Assembly: GCF_011064615.1 (NCBI RefSeq)
Contig: NZ_JAALJH010000030.1
Coordinates: forward strand, 1 to 64,000
Reading direction: 5' to 3'
Length of the DNA: 64,000 nt
From: Aquisphaera insulae
GTDB lineage: Bacteria > Planctomycetota > Planctomycetia > Isosphaerales > Isosphaeraceae
Shown: positions 35,306 through 44,831 of the stretch, piece after piece
How positions within the stretch are numbered: position 1 is the first letter of the stretch
Layout: each line of letters opens with the position of its first letter
Translations under genes and position numbers: made by a program
The notes under the pieces: model-generated
The model's input: only the letters and a program-made list of their open reading frames with translations
Databases searched by the model: none
Told to the model about the DNA's origin: nothing

Positions 35306-35974
35306 TCAGGCGGCCGCCATGCGGCGGCGGTTCTGGACGTGTCGGCGAAGCCCCAGGCCGCCGATCGTCGTCAAGAACATGGCCACCGTGCTCGGCTCGG
35401 GGACGGCCGGGGGTGCCACGTTGTTCGAGACGAGCTGCGCCTCGATGGTCGTCTGGCCGCCGTTGCTGGAGGACGGCACCAGCAGCTTCGGATTGTCCAC
35501 CAGGCTCAGGTTGGCGGTCCCGTTGCCCAGCTTGAAGGAGGAGGCGGACAGGTTGTTGAAGGTCGCCTCGACGGTGGAATGGTAGTTCCCGGTCACCGTG
35601 CCGTTGAGGACGCCGGTGATCTTGATCGGCTCCGTCGTCAGCGCGTTGTCGCCGAGCGAGATCGGGTTCAGGGTGACGCTGAACGGCGTGTTCTTGTAGG
35701 TCGTGGTGGCGCCGTTGTTGGCGGCGATCACGAACGTGCCGAGCGCCAGGTTATCCTTGCCGGTGATCTGGATGCCGGAGTTCGTGGCCGGCAGGATGCT
35801 GATCACGTTCGCCCCGGTGATCCCCGTGGAGTCGACCTGGACGGCGGTCGAATAGCTCATGATGCTGGGATCGGTCTTGAGAGCCGCGGCCGACGCACCG
35901 GATACGGCACAGCCGGCGAGTCCCAGGGCGATGAGCGCGTTCCGCAGCCCGGTCCACCCTCTAGTTCTGCGCAT
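35306..35974 (-). CDS. PEP-CTERM sorting-domain exported protein
   Basis: A 222-residue secreted protein. It starts with a signal peptide (LRNALIALGLAGCAVSGASA), has a beta-rich, Thr/Asn/Ser-rich body without known domains, and ends with the PEP-CTERM signal: VPEPSTVAM (from about residue 191), a hydrophobic helix, and a basic RRHVQNRRR tail. In species with this system an exosortase cleaves after the PEP motif and the protein is delivered to the surface, often with exopolysaccharide; no exosortase is in this window. The start at 35974 has AGGAGG 5-6 nt upstream, stronger than the in-frame ATG at 36016. An 8-bp palindrome lies upstream. Confidence 0.9.
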   Translation of the reverse strand: MRRTRGWTGLRNALIALGLAGCAVSGASAAALKTDPSIMSYSTAVQVDSTGITGANVISILPATNSGIQITGKDNLALGTFVIAANNGATTTYKNTPFSVTLNPISLGDNALTTEPIKITGVLNGTVTGNYHSTVEATFNNLSASSFKLGNGTANLSLVDNPKLLVPSSSNGGQTTIEAQLVSNNVAPPAVPEPSTVAMFLTTIGGLGLRRHVQNRRRMAAA

Positions 35975-36414
35975 CTTTTCCTCCTGAAAAGCTGGGATTG
36001 TGTCCTCACAATCCATTCACGTCGCGAAGGTCATCGTCTGGACTCGAGGCGTGACATCCCTTCCTGGACTGCGGACCGCCTCGCCGGCTACACCGGTCGA
36101 GACCGAGGGGACGCAGGGAAGACGAACGACACGTGACATCGGGTCACATCCCGCGAGGCCCGGACGCAACTCGGGCGGGCCGGCGAGGTCGGGTCAAGCA
36201 TGGCCGTGAACGAAGGGAGCAATGACGTGATCGAATGCCGGGCATCCGAGCCCTCCTTCGCCAAACTCGGCCATGTCTTCCGTCGTCGCCTGCCCCGGGT
36301 GTGAGCGAACGGCGGGAAGATACTCCGAACCGGCGGGGCTGTAAATTCGAGTTTGGCGGATCTTGAGTCTTTCCTCGCGATTTTTCTCGGATTCCGGAGG
36401 CCGTCTCGGGATCA
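35975..36414. other. Intergenic region between priA and the PEP-CTERM gene
   Basis: About 440 bp containing the 5' leader of the PEP-CTERM gene. Apart from the palindrome at 35995-36014 nothing is recognised; AT content rises at 36330-36420. Confidence 0.45.
35995..36014. promoter_or_regulatory. Operator-like palindrome upstream of the PEP-CTERM gene
   Basis: GGATTGTG and CACAATCC form a perfect 8-bp inverted repeat with a 4-nt spacer, 21-40 nt before the start at 35974. Its symmetry and place fit a dimeric repressor site or a leader hairpin. No regulator gene is adjacent. Confidence 0.45.
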
Positions 36415-38799
36415 TCACAGCGTGCTTGTAGGATCCACGTCGATGGCCAGCTCGACGCCCCCCGGCGGCGGCACGCGCGCCGGGACGGCATGAAGCAGGG
36501 TCTGGAGCGGCCGTGCCGTCAGGCACCGCAGGTGGAGGTGGAAGCGGTAGAGGTTGCGGATCTTGAGGATGGGTGCCGGGGCGGGCCCGAGGAACCGGAC
36601 CGAGGGCTCGGCGGCCTCGCGAAGCGCCGATCCGAGTCGTTTCATGTACTCCTCGACGACCGCTTCCTCGGGGCCACGCGCGATGACGCGTGCGATTCGC
36701 CAGAAGGGGGGCCGCTCATAGGTCAGCCGCTCGGGCAGCTCGACGGCGACGAAGCCTTCGTAGTCGTGATTCACCGCGTGCGCGATCGCGGCGTGCTCGG
36801 GGGTGTAGGTCTGGACGAGGACCCTGCCGGGCTTCTCTCCCCGGCCGGTCCGGCCGGCGACCTGGGCCACGAGCTGGAACGTCCGCTCCGCGGCCCGGAA
36901 GTCCGGCAGATGGAGCGCCGTGTCGGCGTTCACCACGCCCACCAGCGTGACGTTGGGGAAATCCAGGCCCTTGGCGATCATCTGGGTGCCGAGCAGGATG
37001 TGGACCTCGCCCGCCTTGAAGGCGGCCAGCACCTCCTCATGGCTGCCGGGCCGCCGCATCGTGTCCGAGTCCATCCGCCGCACCACGCGGCCCGGGAAGG
37101 CCTCGATCACCTCCCGCTCCAGCCGCTCGGTGCCGATGCCGCCGTAATGCAGCCCCTGGGCGCCGCAGGACGGGCAGGCCGGGGGGCAGGGCCGCTCGGC
37201 GTCGCAGGTGTGGCAGAGGAGGAGCCGCCTCCCCTTGTGGTGGGTCATCGCCACGTCGCAGGCGTGGCACTTCACCACGCCCCCGCAGTGCGGGCAGATC
37301 ACGAACGTGTGGAAGCCGCGCCGGTTCAGGAGCAGGATCACCTGGCCGCCGTCCTCGAGGGCCCGATGCACCGCCGTGCGGAGGCTCTCGCTCAGCCCCC
37401 CCGTGAACTTCTTCTCCCTCCGGAGGTCGATGATGTCCACGTCCGGCATCGGCCGGCCCTCGACCCGGGATGGCATCGAGAGCCTGACGTAGCGGCCGCG
37501 ATCGGCGTTCCGCCAGCTTTCGAGGGCCGGCGTCGCCGAGCCCATGAGCACCGGGACGCGCTCGAGCTGCGCCCGCTTCACCGCGACGTCGCGCGCGTGA
37601 TACCGGGGCACCGTCTCCTGCTTGAACGTGCTCTCGTGCTCCTCGTCGATGACGATCAGGCCGAGCCGTCGCGTCGGGGCGAAGATGGCCGAGCGGGCAC
37701 CGACCACCACCTGCACCTCCCCCTCGGCGATGCTCTGCCAGTGCCGATGCCGCTCCACGTCGCTGAGGTGGCTGTGGAGCACGGCCACCCGGTCGAACCG
37801 GCGGCGGAACCGGCGGATCGTCTGGGGAGTCAGGCTGATCTCCGGCACCAGGACGATGGCCTCGCGGCCCCGCGCCACCGCCTGCTCGATGGCCGAAAGG
37901 TAGACCTCCGTCTTGCCGCTCCCGGTGACGCCGTGGATCAGGAACGGGGCGAAGCCGTCACCCGCCAGCGCCGGCCGCAGGGCGGCCATCACCGCATCCT
38001 GTTCCGGCGTGAGCGTCGGGCCGGATCCCCCCCGGGGGTGCGAATCGGGCAGCACCGGCGGTCCGTTGGTCACCCTCAGGTCCGGCTCGCCCTCGCCCTC
38101 GACGTCGTCCGGCTCGGTGGCCTCCGAGAGCCCGACGCGCCGCTTCACCGAATGGATCAGGCCGAGCCGCCGGAGCGCCAGGATCGGGGCCGTCGTGCAC
38201 CGCGCCCGCCGGCAGACGTCGGCGATCGTCAGGGGGCCGGTCGCCCGGCAGAGGGTCTCCAGCGCCGCGGCCTGCTTGGGGGAGAGCCGCGGCTTGAGGG
38301 TCTGATCCCGGAGCGCCTCCCGCGTCTCCTCCGGCACCAGGAGGAAGGTTCCCACCCGGGTGCCCGCCTGGTTCCGGACCCCCGCCGGCACCGCCGAGTC
38401 GAGCGCCTGGCCCCACGAGCAGACGTAATAGTCCGCCATCCAGCGGGTCAGCTCGAGCATCCCCGCGTCGATCAGCGGGGCCGGGTCGAGGACCTCGATC
38501 ACTTCCTTCAATCGCGCCGGGTCCAGGCCGTCGGGGGGCGACTGCTCCACGCTCACGCAGTAGCCGACGGCCGGCCGGTTCCCCCTGCCCAGCGGGACCC
38601 GGACCCGCTGGCCGGGCCGGATCGACGCCGCCAGCCGCAGGCCGCAATGATAGGTGAGGACCTGATCGATGGGGCGATTGACGACGATCCCCGCGAACAG
38701 CCCGCCCCCCGCTCGAGGGGCGACGCGGTCCGCCCCGAACCAGGGCTCGGGCGATTCTTCGGGGGAAGATTCGCCGGCCTGTCCTTCGCCCTCGAACAT
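36415..38799 (-). CDS. priA: Primosomal protein N' (replication restart helicase)
   Basis: A 794-residue cytosolic 3'-5' DNA helicase that restarts stalled forks and loads the replicative helicase. The N-terminal DNA-binding domain (RPIDQVLTYHCG, GQRVRVPLG) is followed by a Walker A HGVTGSGKTEVYL, the DEEHE box (motif II in IVIDEEHESTFKQET), and an eight-cysteine zinc cluster (CPHCGG, CHACDV, CHTCDA, CPSCGAQG), then GTQMIAKGLDFPNVTLVGV and the helicase C-lobe. Length is normal. The frame begins at a TTG (38808); the ATG at 38799 is the better start. An EEPE-rich N-terminal extension precedes the conserved region. It is not linked to other replication genes here. Confidence 0.95.
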   Translation of the reverse strand: MFEGEGQAGESSPEESPEPWFGADRVAPRAGGGLFAGIVVNRPIDQVLTYHCGLRLAASIRPGQRVRVPLGRGNRPAVGYCVSVEQSPPDGLDPARLKEVIEVLDPAPLIDAGMLELTRWMADYYVCSWGQALDSAVPAGVRNQAGTRVGTFLLVPEETREALRDQTLKPRLSPKQAAALETLCRATGPLTIADVCRRARCTTAPILALRRLGLIHSVKRRVGLSEATEPDDVEGEGEPDLRVTNGPPVLPDSHPRGGSGPTLTPEQDAVMAALRPALAGDGFAPFLIHGVTGSGKTEVYLSAIEQAVARGREAIVLVPEISLTPQTIRRFRRRFDRVAVLHSHLSDVERHRHWQSIAEGEVQVVVGARSAIFAPTRRLGLIVIDEEHESTFKQETVPRYHARDVAVKRAQLERVPVLMGSATPALESWRNADRGRYVRLSMPSRVEGRPMPDVDIIDLRREKKFTGGLSESLRTAVHRALEDGGQVILLLNRRGFHTFVICPHCGGVVKCHACDVAMTHHKGRRLLLCHTCDAERPCPPACPSCGAQGLHYGGIGTERLEREVIEAFPGRVVRRMDSDTMRRPGSHEEVLAAFKAGEVHILLGTQMIAKGLDFPNVTLVGVVNADTALHLPDFRAAERTFQLVAQVAGRTGRGEKPGRVLVQTYTPEHAAIAHAVNHDYEGFVAVELPERLTYERPPFWRIARVIARGPEEAVVEEYMKRLGSALREAAEPSVRFLGPAPAPILKIRNLYRFHLHLRCLTARPLQTLLHAVPARVPPPGGVELAIDVDPTSTL

Positions 38800-39000
38800 G
38801 GTTGACAAGGCTCGTGGCCCACCCCTATCGTCGAGGATCGCCGCCGACCGTCAGCCGGTCCGGCCCCGGGCGCCTCGTCCGGGCGGCAGGGTTCGACCCC
38901 TGCCAGTTCATCGGATTTCTGCACGTTTGTCCACAGGAATGTGGCCCCGGCGGCGGCAGATCCGGGGCGATCGTGCGGATTGTGCGGGGGCGGTGCGGAC

Positions 39001-39594
39001 ATGCGGCTGGGACTCTTCGGCGGGACCTTCGACCCCATCCACGTCGGCCACCTGATCCTGGCCGAGCACTGTCGAGAGGCCTGCCGCCTGGACCGCCTCT
39101 GGTTCGTGGTCGCCGGCGAGCCCCCCCACAAGCGCGGGGAGCGCACGCCCGCGGCGCATCGGCTGGAGATGGTCCGGATCGCGATCGCCGGCAACCCATC
39201 GTTCGAGGTCTCCGAGATCGAGACCAGCCGGCCCGGGCCGCATTACAGCGTGGACACGATCGAGGCGCTCCGCCGGGAGCGACCCGCGGATGAGCTCTAC
39301 TTCCTCATCGGCGGCGACAGCCTCGTCGACCTGCCGACCTGGCGGGACCCGGCGGGCATCGCGGAGCGAGCGACCATCGTCGTGGCCAACCGGCCGGGTT
39401 CGCCCCTCCCCGACGGCGGCAAGCTCCCGGACTTCGGCCCCGGGGCCAGGCCGCTCCAGGTCGTGGAGATCCCCCCCATCGGCATCGCCTCCACCGACCT
39501 GAGGCGGCGGCTGGCGCGGGGGCAGAGCGTCCGGTACATGATGCCCCGGGCCGTGGAAGCGTACATCGTGGCCCAGGGGCTCTACCGGGGCTGA
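39001..39594 (+). CDS. nadD: Nicotinate-nucleotide adenylyltransferase
   Basis: A 197-residue cytosolic enzyme of NAD biosynthesis that joins nicotinate mononucleotide and ATP. The nucleotidyltransferase signature GGTFDPIHVGH is at residues 7-17, and ASTDLRRRLARGQSVRY, the ISSTxxR motif, is near the C-terminus. FLIGGDSLVDLPTWRDP, a typical NadD segment, lies in the middle. The length matches the family (about 190-215). The start at 39001 puts the signature at the N-terminus; frame 38941 is open but without similarity. It is divergent from priA (200 bp gap). Confidence 0.95.
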   Translation: MRLGLFGGTFDPIHVGHLILAEHCREACRLDRLWFVVAGEPPHKRGERTPAAHRLEMVRIAIAGNPSFEVSEIETSRPGPHYSVDTIEALRRERPADELYFLIGGDSLVDLPTWRDPAGIAERATIVVANRPGSPLPDGGKLPDFGPGARPLQVVEIPPIGIASTDLRRRLARGQSVRYMMPRAVEAYIVAQGLYRG

Positions 39595-39722
39595 TCCGGT
39601 CCGGCAGTGGCCGGCCGGGACGGGGGCGGGCAGGGGATGGCATCAGCGCAGCCGGCGTCGGATAATGGCCGGCGTGCTCGGACCCGCCCCGCCTCGCCCA
39701 CCCTCCCCAGGAGGCATCTGCC

Positions 39723-41096
39723 ATGATCCCGTCGGTCGATCGTCGATCCTTCCTGCATGGTGCGTCCGTGGCCGGATTCGGCATCTTCGCCAACGGTCGC
39801 CGCGGATTCGCCGGCGGGGTCGGCCCCAACGAGGTCATCAACATCGCCTGCATCGGCGTGGGCGGGAAGGGATCCAGCGACGCCGAGCACGCCGGCCATC
39901 ATGGCCGGGTCGTCGCCCTCTGCGACATCGACGACGTGCGCGCCGCCGGGAATTATCGGCGGTATCCGGACGCCAGGCGGTATCACGACTACCGGGCCCT
40001 CCTCGATGAGATGGGGGCCAAGATCGACGCCGTGGTGGTCTCCACGCCCGACCATCACCACGCCCCCGCGGCCGTCCGCGCCATGCGGATGGGCAAGCAC
40101 GTCTACTGCCAGAAGCCGCTGACGCACTCGGTCTGGGAGGCCCGCCTGATGCGGGAGACCGCCCGCGAGAAGAAGGTCTGCACCCAGATGGGGAACCAGG
40201 GGTCGGCCAGTCCCGGCCTCCGCCGGGGCGTCGAGATCCTCCAGTCGGGGGCCATCGGCGACGTCGCCGAGGTCCATGTCTGGACCAACCGGCCCTTCAA
40301 GTACTGGAAGCAGGCGCCGGACATCGTGGCCCGCACCAGGGAGACGCCCGGCATCCCGAATCACATCCACTGGTTCGAGTTCCTCGGCCCCGCGCCGGAC
40401 CGGCCCTATCACCCGTCGTATCACCCGCACAACTGGCGCGGGTTCTGGGATTTCGGCACGGGCTCGCTGGGCGACATGGCCTGCCACACGGCGAACCTCG
40501 CCTTCCGCGGCCTGAAGCTCGGCCTGCCGACGCGCGTCTCCGCCGAGCATTCGGAGATCAACTCCGAGACCTTCCCGGCCTGGGCGACCATCACCTACGA
40601 GTTCCCGGCCCGCGAGGGCCGGCCGCCGGTCAAGCTCGTCTGGCACGAGGGGGCCAGGAACGGTGAGCGGAACCTCCCCCCCGACGAGCTCTTTCCCTCG
40701 GGCTTCAAGAAGGCGGATAGCGGCTCGCTCTTCCTCGGCTCGAAGGGCCGGCTCTACTCGCCGAGCGACAACGGGACCAGCCAGGTCCTCTTCCCCGAGG
40801 CCGAGTTCCGGGATTACCAGGCCCCCACGCCGACGTTGCCGCGGATCAAGGGGAGCGGCAAGGACGACGACAACATGAAGAAGGAGTGGATCGAGGCCGT
40901 CCGGGCCGGCAAGCCGGAGCTGGCCTACTCCAACTTCGACTTCGCGTCCGCCCTCACGGAGTCCATGCTCCTGGGCAACGTGGCCGTCCGCTCCGAGCAG
41001 GCCATCGAATACGACGGGGCCTCCGGGCGGATCCTCAACAGCGAGAAGGCCAGCCAGTATCTCAAGCCCTACTTCCGCAAGGGCTGGGAGATCTAG
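39723..41096 (+). CDS. Gfo/Idh/MocA family oxidoreductase, Tat-exported
   Basis: A 457-residue NAD(P)-dependent sugar-dehydrogenase-type protein. The N-terminus has a twin-arginine signal (DRRSFLHG with a hydrophobic stretch), so it is likely exported folded with cofactor. INIACIGVGGKGSSDAEHAG is the Rossmann fold, followed by VVSTPDHHHAPAA and GKHVYCQKPLTHS, the signature lysine segment. The C-terminal beta-sheet is large. In planctomycetes this Tat-exported subfamily is heavily duplicated; the substrate is unknown. AGGAGG precedes the start by about 8 nt. It is followed 86 bp later by a URO-D-family gene, which often keeps such company. Confidence 0.9.
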   Translation: MIPSVDRRSFLHGASVAGFGIFANGRRGFAGGVGPNEVINIACIGVGGKGSSDAEHAGHHGRVVALCDIDDVRAAGNYRRYPDARRYHDYRALLDEMGAKIDAVVVSTPDHHHAPAAVRAMRMGKHVYCQKPLTHSVWEARLMRETAREKKVCTQMGNQGSASPGLRRGVEILQSGAIGDVAEVHVWTNRPFKYWKQAPDIVARTRETPGIPNHIHWFEFLGPAPDRPYHPSYHPHNWRGFWDFGTGSLGDMACHTANLAFRGLKLGLPTRVSAEHSEINSETFPAWATITYEFPAREGRPPVKLVWHEGARNGERNLPPDELFPSGFKKADSGSLFLGSKGRLYSPSDNGTSQVLFPEAEFRDYQAPTPTLPRIKGSGKDDDNMKKEWIEAVRAGKPELAYSNFDFASALTESMLLGNVAVRSEQAIEYDGASGRILNSEKASQYLKPYFRKGWEI

Positions 41097-41182
41097 CCGT
41101 CATCCGTGACCCCGCCGCTTCCCTCCCCCGCGGCGCAGCGAGTGGAGGGGACGGCCGTCCGTCAGAATCAGGAACCTGCCCG

Positions 41183-42433
41183 ATGACCCATCGCGAGCGA
41201 ATCCTCGCCGCCATCGAACATCGAGAGCCGGACCGCGTGCCGATTGACCTGGGCGCCATGCGGAGCACGGGCATCTCGGCGATCGCCTACGGCAACCTGA
41301 AGCGACACCTCGGGATCGAGGGCGGACACAACCGGGTCTACGACGTGGTCCAGCAGCTCGCCCTCCCCGAGGACGAGATCCTCGACCGCTTCGGCATCGA
41401 CGCCGTGGACTTCGCCCGCGCCTTCAATCGCGAGGATTCCCGCTGGCACGAGACCACGCTCGCCGACGGCCAGAAGGCCGAGTACCCGGCCTGGTTCCAT
41501 CCCGAGGTGGCGGCCGACGGGACGATCATCGCGCGGGCGAAGGACGGGACGGACCTCGCCCACATGCCCCGGGGCGGCTGGTTCTTCGACCAGAGCAACT
41601 TCCCTTATCTCGAGGGTTATCCCGACGACTTTCGCGACCTCGGATCGGCGATGAACGCGACCCCCTGGGCCGCCTTCCCGACCGGCCCCTGGGACCACGC
41701 CGACGCCCCCGACTTCTGGGATCTGGTCCGGACCCGGGCGCTGGCCCTGCGGGCCAGCACGGACCGGGCCATCATGATCGGCGTGGGCTGCAACCTGTTC
41801 GAGTGGGGCACCTACCTCCGCCGGGTCGATTCCTTCCTCATGGACATCGGCTCGGAGCCGGATACGGTCGAGAGACTCCTGGACGCGCTCATGGAACGCC
41901 ACATGGCGACCCTCGAGAATGTCTGCCGCGCGGTGGGCGACGTCGTCGACATCTGCCAGTTCGGCGACGACCTCGGCACCAACTCGGGCCCGTTCATGTC
42001 GCCCGCCATGTACCGTCGCCACATCAAGCCCCGCCAGGCGATGCTCTGCGACTACCTGCACAAGCACAGCAACATCAAGGCGTTCCTCCATTCCTGCGGG
42101 TCGATCTCCGCGCTCCTGCCGGACATGATCGAGGCGGGCTTCGACGTGATCAACCCGGTCCAGACGAGCTGCCGCCACATGGAGCCGGATCACTTGAAGC
42201 GCGAGTTCGGCCGCGACATCTGCTTCTGGGGCGGCGGCTGCGACACCCAGCGCGTCCTGCCCCTGGGGACGCCCGAGGAGGTGCGGGCGCACGTCCTGGA
42301 GCGGCTGGAGATCTTCGCCCCCGGCGGCGGCTTCGTGTTCAACACGGTCCACAACATCCTGGCCGACGTCCCGCCGCGGAACATCGTGGCCATGTACGAG
42401 GCGGTCCACGAGTTCAACGGAGCCGTGGCCTGA
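41183..42433 (+). CDS. URO-D / corrinoid-methyltransferase family protein
   Basis: A 416-residue protein of the uroporphyrinogen decarboxylase-like fold: THRERILAAIEHREPDRVPID at the N-terminus, then FLHSCGSISALLPDMIEAGF and FNTVHNILADVPPRNIVAMY. Residues H303, C305 (HSCG) and C353 (GGGCDTQ) make an H-x-C...C set resembling the zinc site of MtaA/CmuA-type corrinoid methyltransferases; true HemE lacks it. It is therefore more likely a methyltransferase-like enzyme than heme biosynthesis, but the corrinoid protein partner is not in the window. It is cytosolic. The gene follows the Gfo/Idh/MocA gene by 86 bp; the start at 41183 has AGGAA upstream. Confidence 0.82.
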   Translation: MTHRERILAAIEHREPDRVPIDLGAMRSTGISAIAYGNLKRHLGIEGGHNRVYDVVQQLALPEDEILDRFGIDAVDFARAFNREDSRWHETTLADGQKAEYPAWFHPEVAADGTIIARAKDGTDLAHMPRGGWFFDQSNFPYLEGYPDDFRDLGSAMNATPWAAFPTGPWDHADAPDFWDLVRTRALALRASTDRAIMIGVGCNLFEWGTYLRRVDSFLMDIGSEPDTVERLLDALMERHMATLENVCRAVGDVVDICQFGDDLGTNSGPFMSPAMYRRHIKPRQAMLCDYLHKHSNIKAFLHSCGSISALLPDMIEAGFDVINPVQTSCRHMEPDHLKREFGRDICFWGGGCDTQRVLPLGTPEEVRAHVLERLEIFAPGGGFVFNTVHNILADVPPRNIVAMYEAVHEFNGAVA

Positions 42434-42449
42434 AACGCCGGACCATCGA

Positions 42450-43220
42450 TCAGAACACCTTCGCCAGGCACCCCCCATCGACGACGAGCACCGTGCCGGT
42501 GATGTAGCTCCCCGCGTCGCTCGCCAGCATGAGCACGGGGCCGACGAGCTCGTCCGGCCGGCCCCAGCGGAGCAGGGCGGTGCCGCGGGCGAACTCGTCC
42601 TGCTTCTCCTTCGACAGCACGCTCATGGGCATGTCGGTCAGCATCGGCCCCGGCGCGATGCAGTTCACCGTGATGCCGTGGATCCCGAGGTCATTGGCGC
42701 TGGCCCGCGCCAGGCCGAGCAGCGCGCTCTTGGTGGCCGAATAGGGATTCCGCGCCGCCGCCGAGCTGAGCCCCATGATCGACGAGAGGTGGACGATCCG
42801 CCCCCATTTCCGCTCCTTCATGAACGGCGAAAGGGCCCGCGTCAGCGCCATGCACGAGGTGAGATTGAGTTCCAGGACCTGGTCCCAGACCTCATCCTTC
42901 ATCTCGTCGATGGCCTGGGGGATGTTCACCCCGGCGTTGTTGATGAGGATGTCCACCCGGCCCATCGCCTCGATGGCCTTCTGGGCGAGCGGATCGGCCT
43001 CGCCCCGCTTGCTGAGATCGGCGACGACATACTCGACGCGCCCTCCTCCGGCGGTGCGAATCTCCTCGGCCGCGGACTTCAGCTCGTCCTCATGCCGGCT
43101 CGCGATCACAATCCCGGCGCCGGCCTCCGCCAGGCCGATGGCCATGGCCTTGCCCAGCCCCTTCGACCCGCCCGTCACCAGCGCCACACGTCCCGTCAGG
43201 TCGAACAACTTGCTCAGCAT
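42450..43220 (-). CDS. SDR family oxidoreductase
   Basis: A 256-residue classical short-chain dehydrogenase/reductase. Cofactor motif TGGSKGLG (16-23), NNAG (94-97), catalytic S147, Y160 and K164 in YSATK, and the PG motif in IAPGPMLTDM are all present. An arginine/lysine and SRHEDE after beta-2 suggest NADP rather than NAD preference. Close types include gluconate 5-dehydrogenase-like enzymes, acting on sugar acids; the substrate is inferred only. It follows the beta-helix protein gene by 18 bp, so they form one unit, perhaps for pectin or uronic acid breakdown. It is convergent with the URO-D gene (16 bp). Confidence 0.93.
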   Translation of the reverse strand: MLSKLFDLTGRVALVTGGSKGLGKAMAIGLAEAGAGIVIASRHEDELKSAAEEIRTAGGGRVEYVVADLSKRGEADPLAQKAIEAMGRVDILINNAGVNIPQAIDEMKDEVWDQVLELNLTSCMALTRALSPFMKERKWGRIVHLSSIMGLSSAAARNPYSATKSALLGLARASANDLGIHGITVNCIAPGPMLTDMPMSVLSKEKQDEFARGTALLRWGRPDELVGPVLMLASDAGSYITGTVLVVDGGCLAKVF

Positions 43221-43238
43221 TTCCAGGTCCCTCGGTGC

Positions 43239-44591
43239 TCACGGCTTTTTCGTAGGTACGGGAATCTCGGCGGCCTCATTGGCGGTCAGGATCGCCCGAT
43301 CGCCGATCTGATTGATGATCGCGACTCCCTTCACGCCGTTGTTTCCGGTCACGATCGCGTGCTTCAGGCCCTTGCCCAGCAGGATGGCGGGCAGGTCGCT
43401 GCCGAAGCTGCAACCCTGGACCTGGAGCTTGCCGTCGTCCGCCTCGACCAGGGCCTTGCCGGGCGGGACGGGGTGATCGCTGCTGAAGTAGCAGTTGCTC
43501 AGCGACGTGAACCCCGGCCCGTGGGTCACCACGTTCTGCGCGGCGGGCCCCCAGAAGTCGCAGTTCTGGAGGCGGACCGAGCCCTTCGCGGTCGCGGCGA
43601 TCACGACCTCGATCGGGTTTTCGCCCGTGAAGGCCACGAACTGGCCGTTGGTGATGAGCAGCCCCATCGGCTGGATGGCATCCACGACCACGCAGCGGTT
43701 GGCGGCATCCGCGCCGATGCCGCAAAGCTGGCCATTCATGGAGCCGTTGGGGGTGGCGATGAAGTGGTAGCCGATCTGGGTGGGGAAGATGAACGTGTTC
43801 GTGACGTACTCCCAGTCCGATCGGCCGAAGATGAAGCCCTCGCAGTGCTTCGCCATGTAATCGAATGGCACCTTCCAGTCGCCGCCGACCGAGGTGGCGC
43901 TCCACCAGTGGTTATGCCACTGCACGTTCTCGATCCGGCCGATGTCGGTGCAGTTGTCGAGCTCGAGCCCCCGCCGCAGGACGCAGCCGACGACGCTCCG
44001 AATCCGGTGCCGGACGTTCGGCTCCGGCCCGATCCGGATGCCGTTGTAGCTGTTGATGAGCGTCACGTTCTCGACCGTGTTGTCGAATCCCTGGAGGTGG
44101 AACGTCCAGGCGTAGGGGTGGATGTCCTGGATCTTCTGCTCGGGATAGAAGACCGTGAGCCCCTGCACGACCGACGAGCTCCCCATCTCGAAGAGGGCCG
44201 GCGCGTCTTCCCGATCGCGTCCGCCCGTGGCCAGGACGACCGTCCCGATCAGGGGCTCGATGGCCACCGGGGCCTGCTGCACGCCGACCAGGGCGACGCC
44301 GACCGGGATCCTCAGGCTGCCGGCCACCAGGTAGCGACCCGCCGGCAGGCGGACGATGCCTCCCGTCTTGCCGGCCGCATCGAGGGCCTTCTGGACGGCC
44401 GCCGTCGCGTCCGTTACGCCGTCGGCCTTCGCGCCGAAGGCCAGGGCGTCGAGGACGTCGCGGCCCATCGAGGAGGCCGTCGGAATCGGGCCCGGCGCGG
44501 CCGGCGGCGCGGGGGCCTGGCCTCGGCTCGCGGCGGGCAGAAGGAGCATCGGCGCCAGGATCAGGGCACATCGAAGAGGAAGACACGACAT
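43239..44591 (-). CDS. Secreted pectate-lyase-superfamily beta-helix protein
   Basis: A 450-residue protein with a signal peptide (CALILAPMLLLPAASRG). After it, ALAFGAKADGVTDATAAVQK is the opening of the pectate-lyase_3/GH28-like family, and the rest shows right-handed beta-helix rungs (VENVTLINSYNGIRIG, GRIENVQWHNHWW, SVRLQNCDFWG). Such proteins bind or cleave acidic polysaccharides outside the cell. No catalytic aspartate pair was identified with certainty. GGAG is 8 nt before the start at 44591; the frame is open much further upstream but overlaps the divergent gene and has no similarity. It is followed 18 bp downstream by an SDR gene. Confidence 0.85.
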   Translation of the reverse strand: MSCLPLRCALILAPMLLLPAASRGQAPAPPAAPGPIPTASSMGRDVLDALAFGAKADGVTDATAAVQKALDAAGKTGGIVRLPAGRYLVAGSLRIPVGVALVGVQQAPVAIEPLIGTVVLATGGRDREDAPALFEMGSSSVVQGLTVFYPEQKIQDIHPYAWTFHLQGFDNTVENVTLINSYNGIRIGPEPNVRHRIRSVVGCVLRRGLELDNCTDIGRIENVQWHNHWWSATSVGGDWKVPFDYMAKHCEGFIFGRSDWEYVTNTFIFPTQIGYHFIATPNGSMNGQLCGIGADAANRCVVVDAIQPMGLLITNGQFVAFTGENPIEVVIAATAKGSVRLQNCDFWGPAAQNVVTHGPGFTSLSNCYFSSDHPVPPGKALVEADDGKLQVQGCSFGSDLPAILLGKGLKHAIVTGNNGVKGVAIINQIGDRAILTANEAAEIPVPTKKP

Positions 44592-44831
44592 CGTGGAGTC
44601 TCCGCATTCATCGAGAGTCAAACAGGGCCTCCCAACGCCGGATCCTAGCAGCCCCGATGATGCGGGGATACGCCCTGGCGCGGCAGCGCCGGTCCGGTTC
44701 TCGCCCCCGTCCCCGGTCCGGGGGGCGGTCGATGCTTGCTCTCGCCCGCGCCGGGCGCGACGATGCAGGACGAGGGTCGCCGGAGACCGCAACGACGCGA
44801 TGGTCATCGTCCGGGCCCGGATCGGAGAACG

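Noticed and set aside
35306-35974. Complete PEP-CTERM/exosortase locus
   Set aside because: Only the substrate protein is here; no exosortase, EpsI-type or polysaccharide genes are seen in the window.
38886-38907. T-arm-like hairpin GGCAGGGTTCGACCCCTGCC, possible tRNA
   Set aside because: The loop has one base too few for a T-loop, and no anticodon or D arm can be drawn around it.
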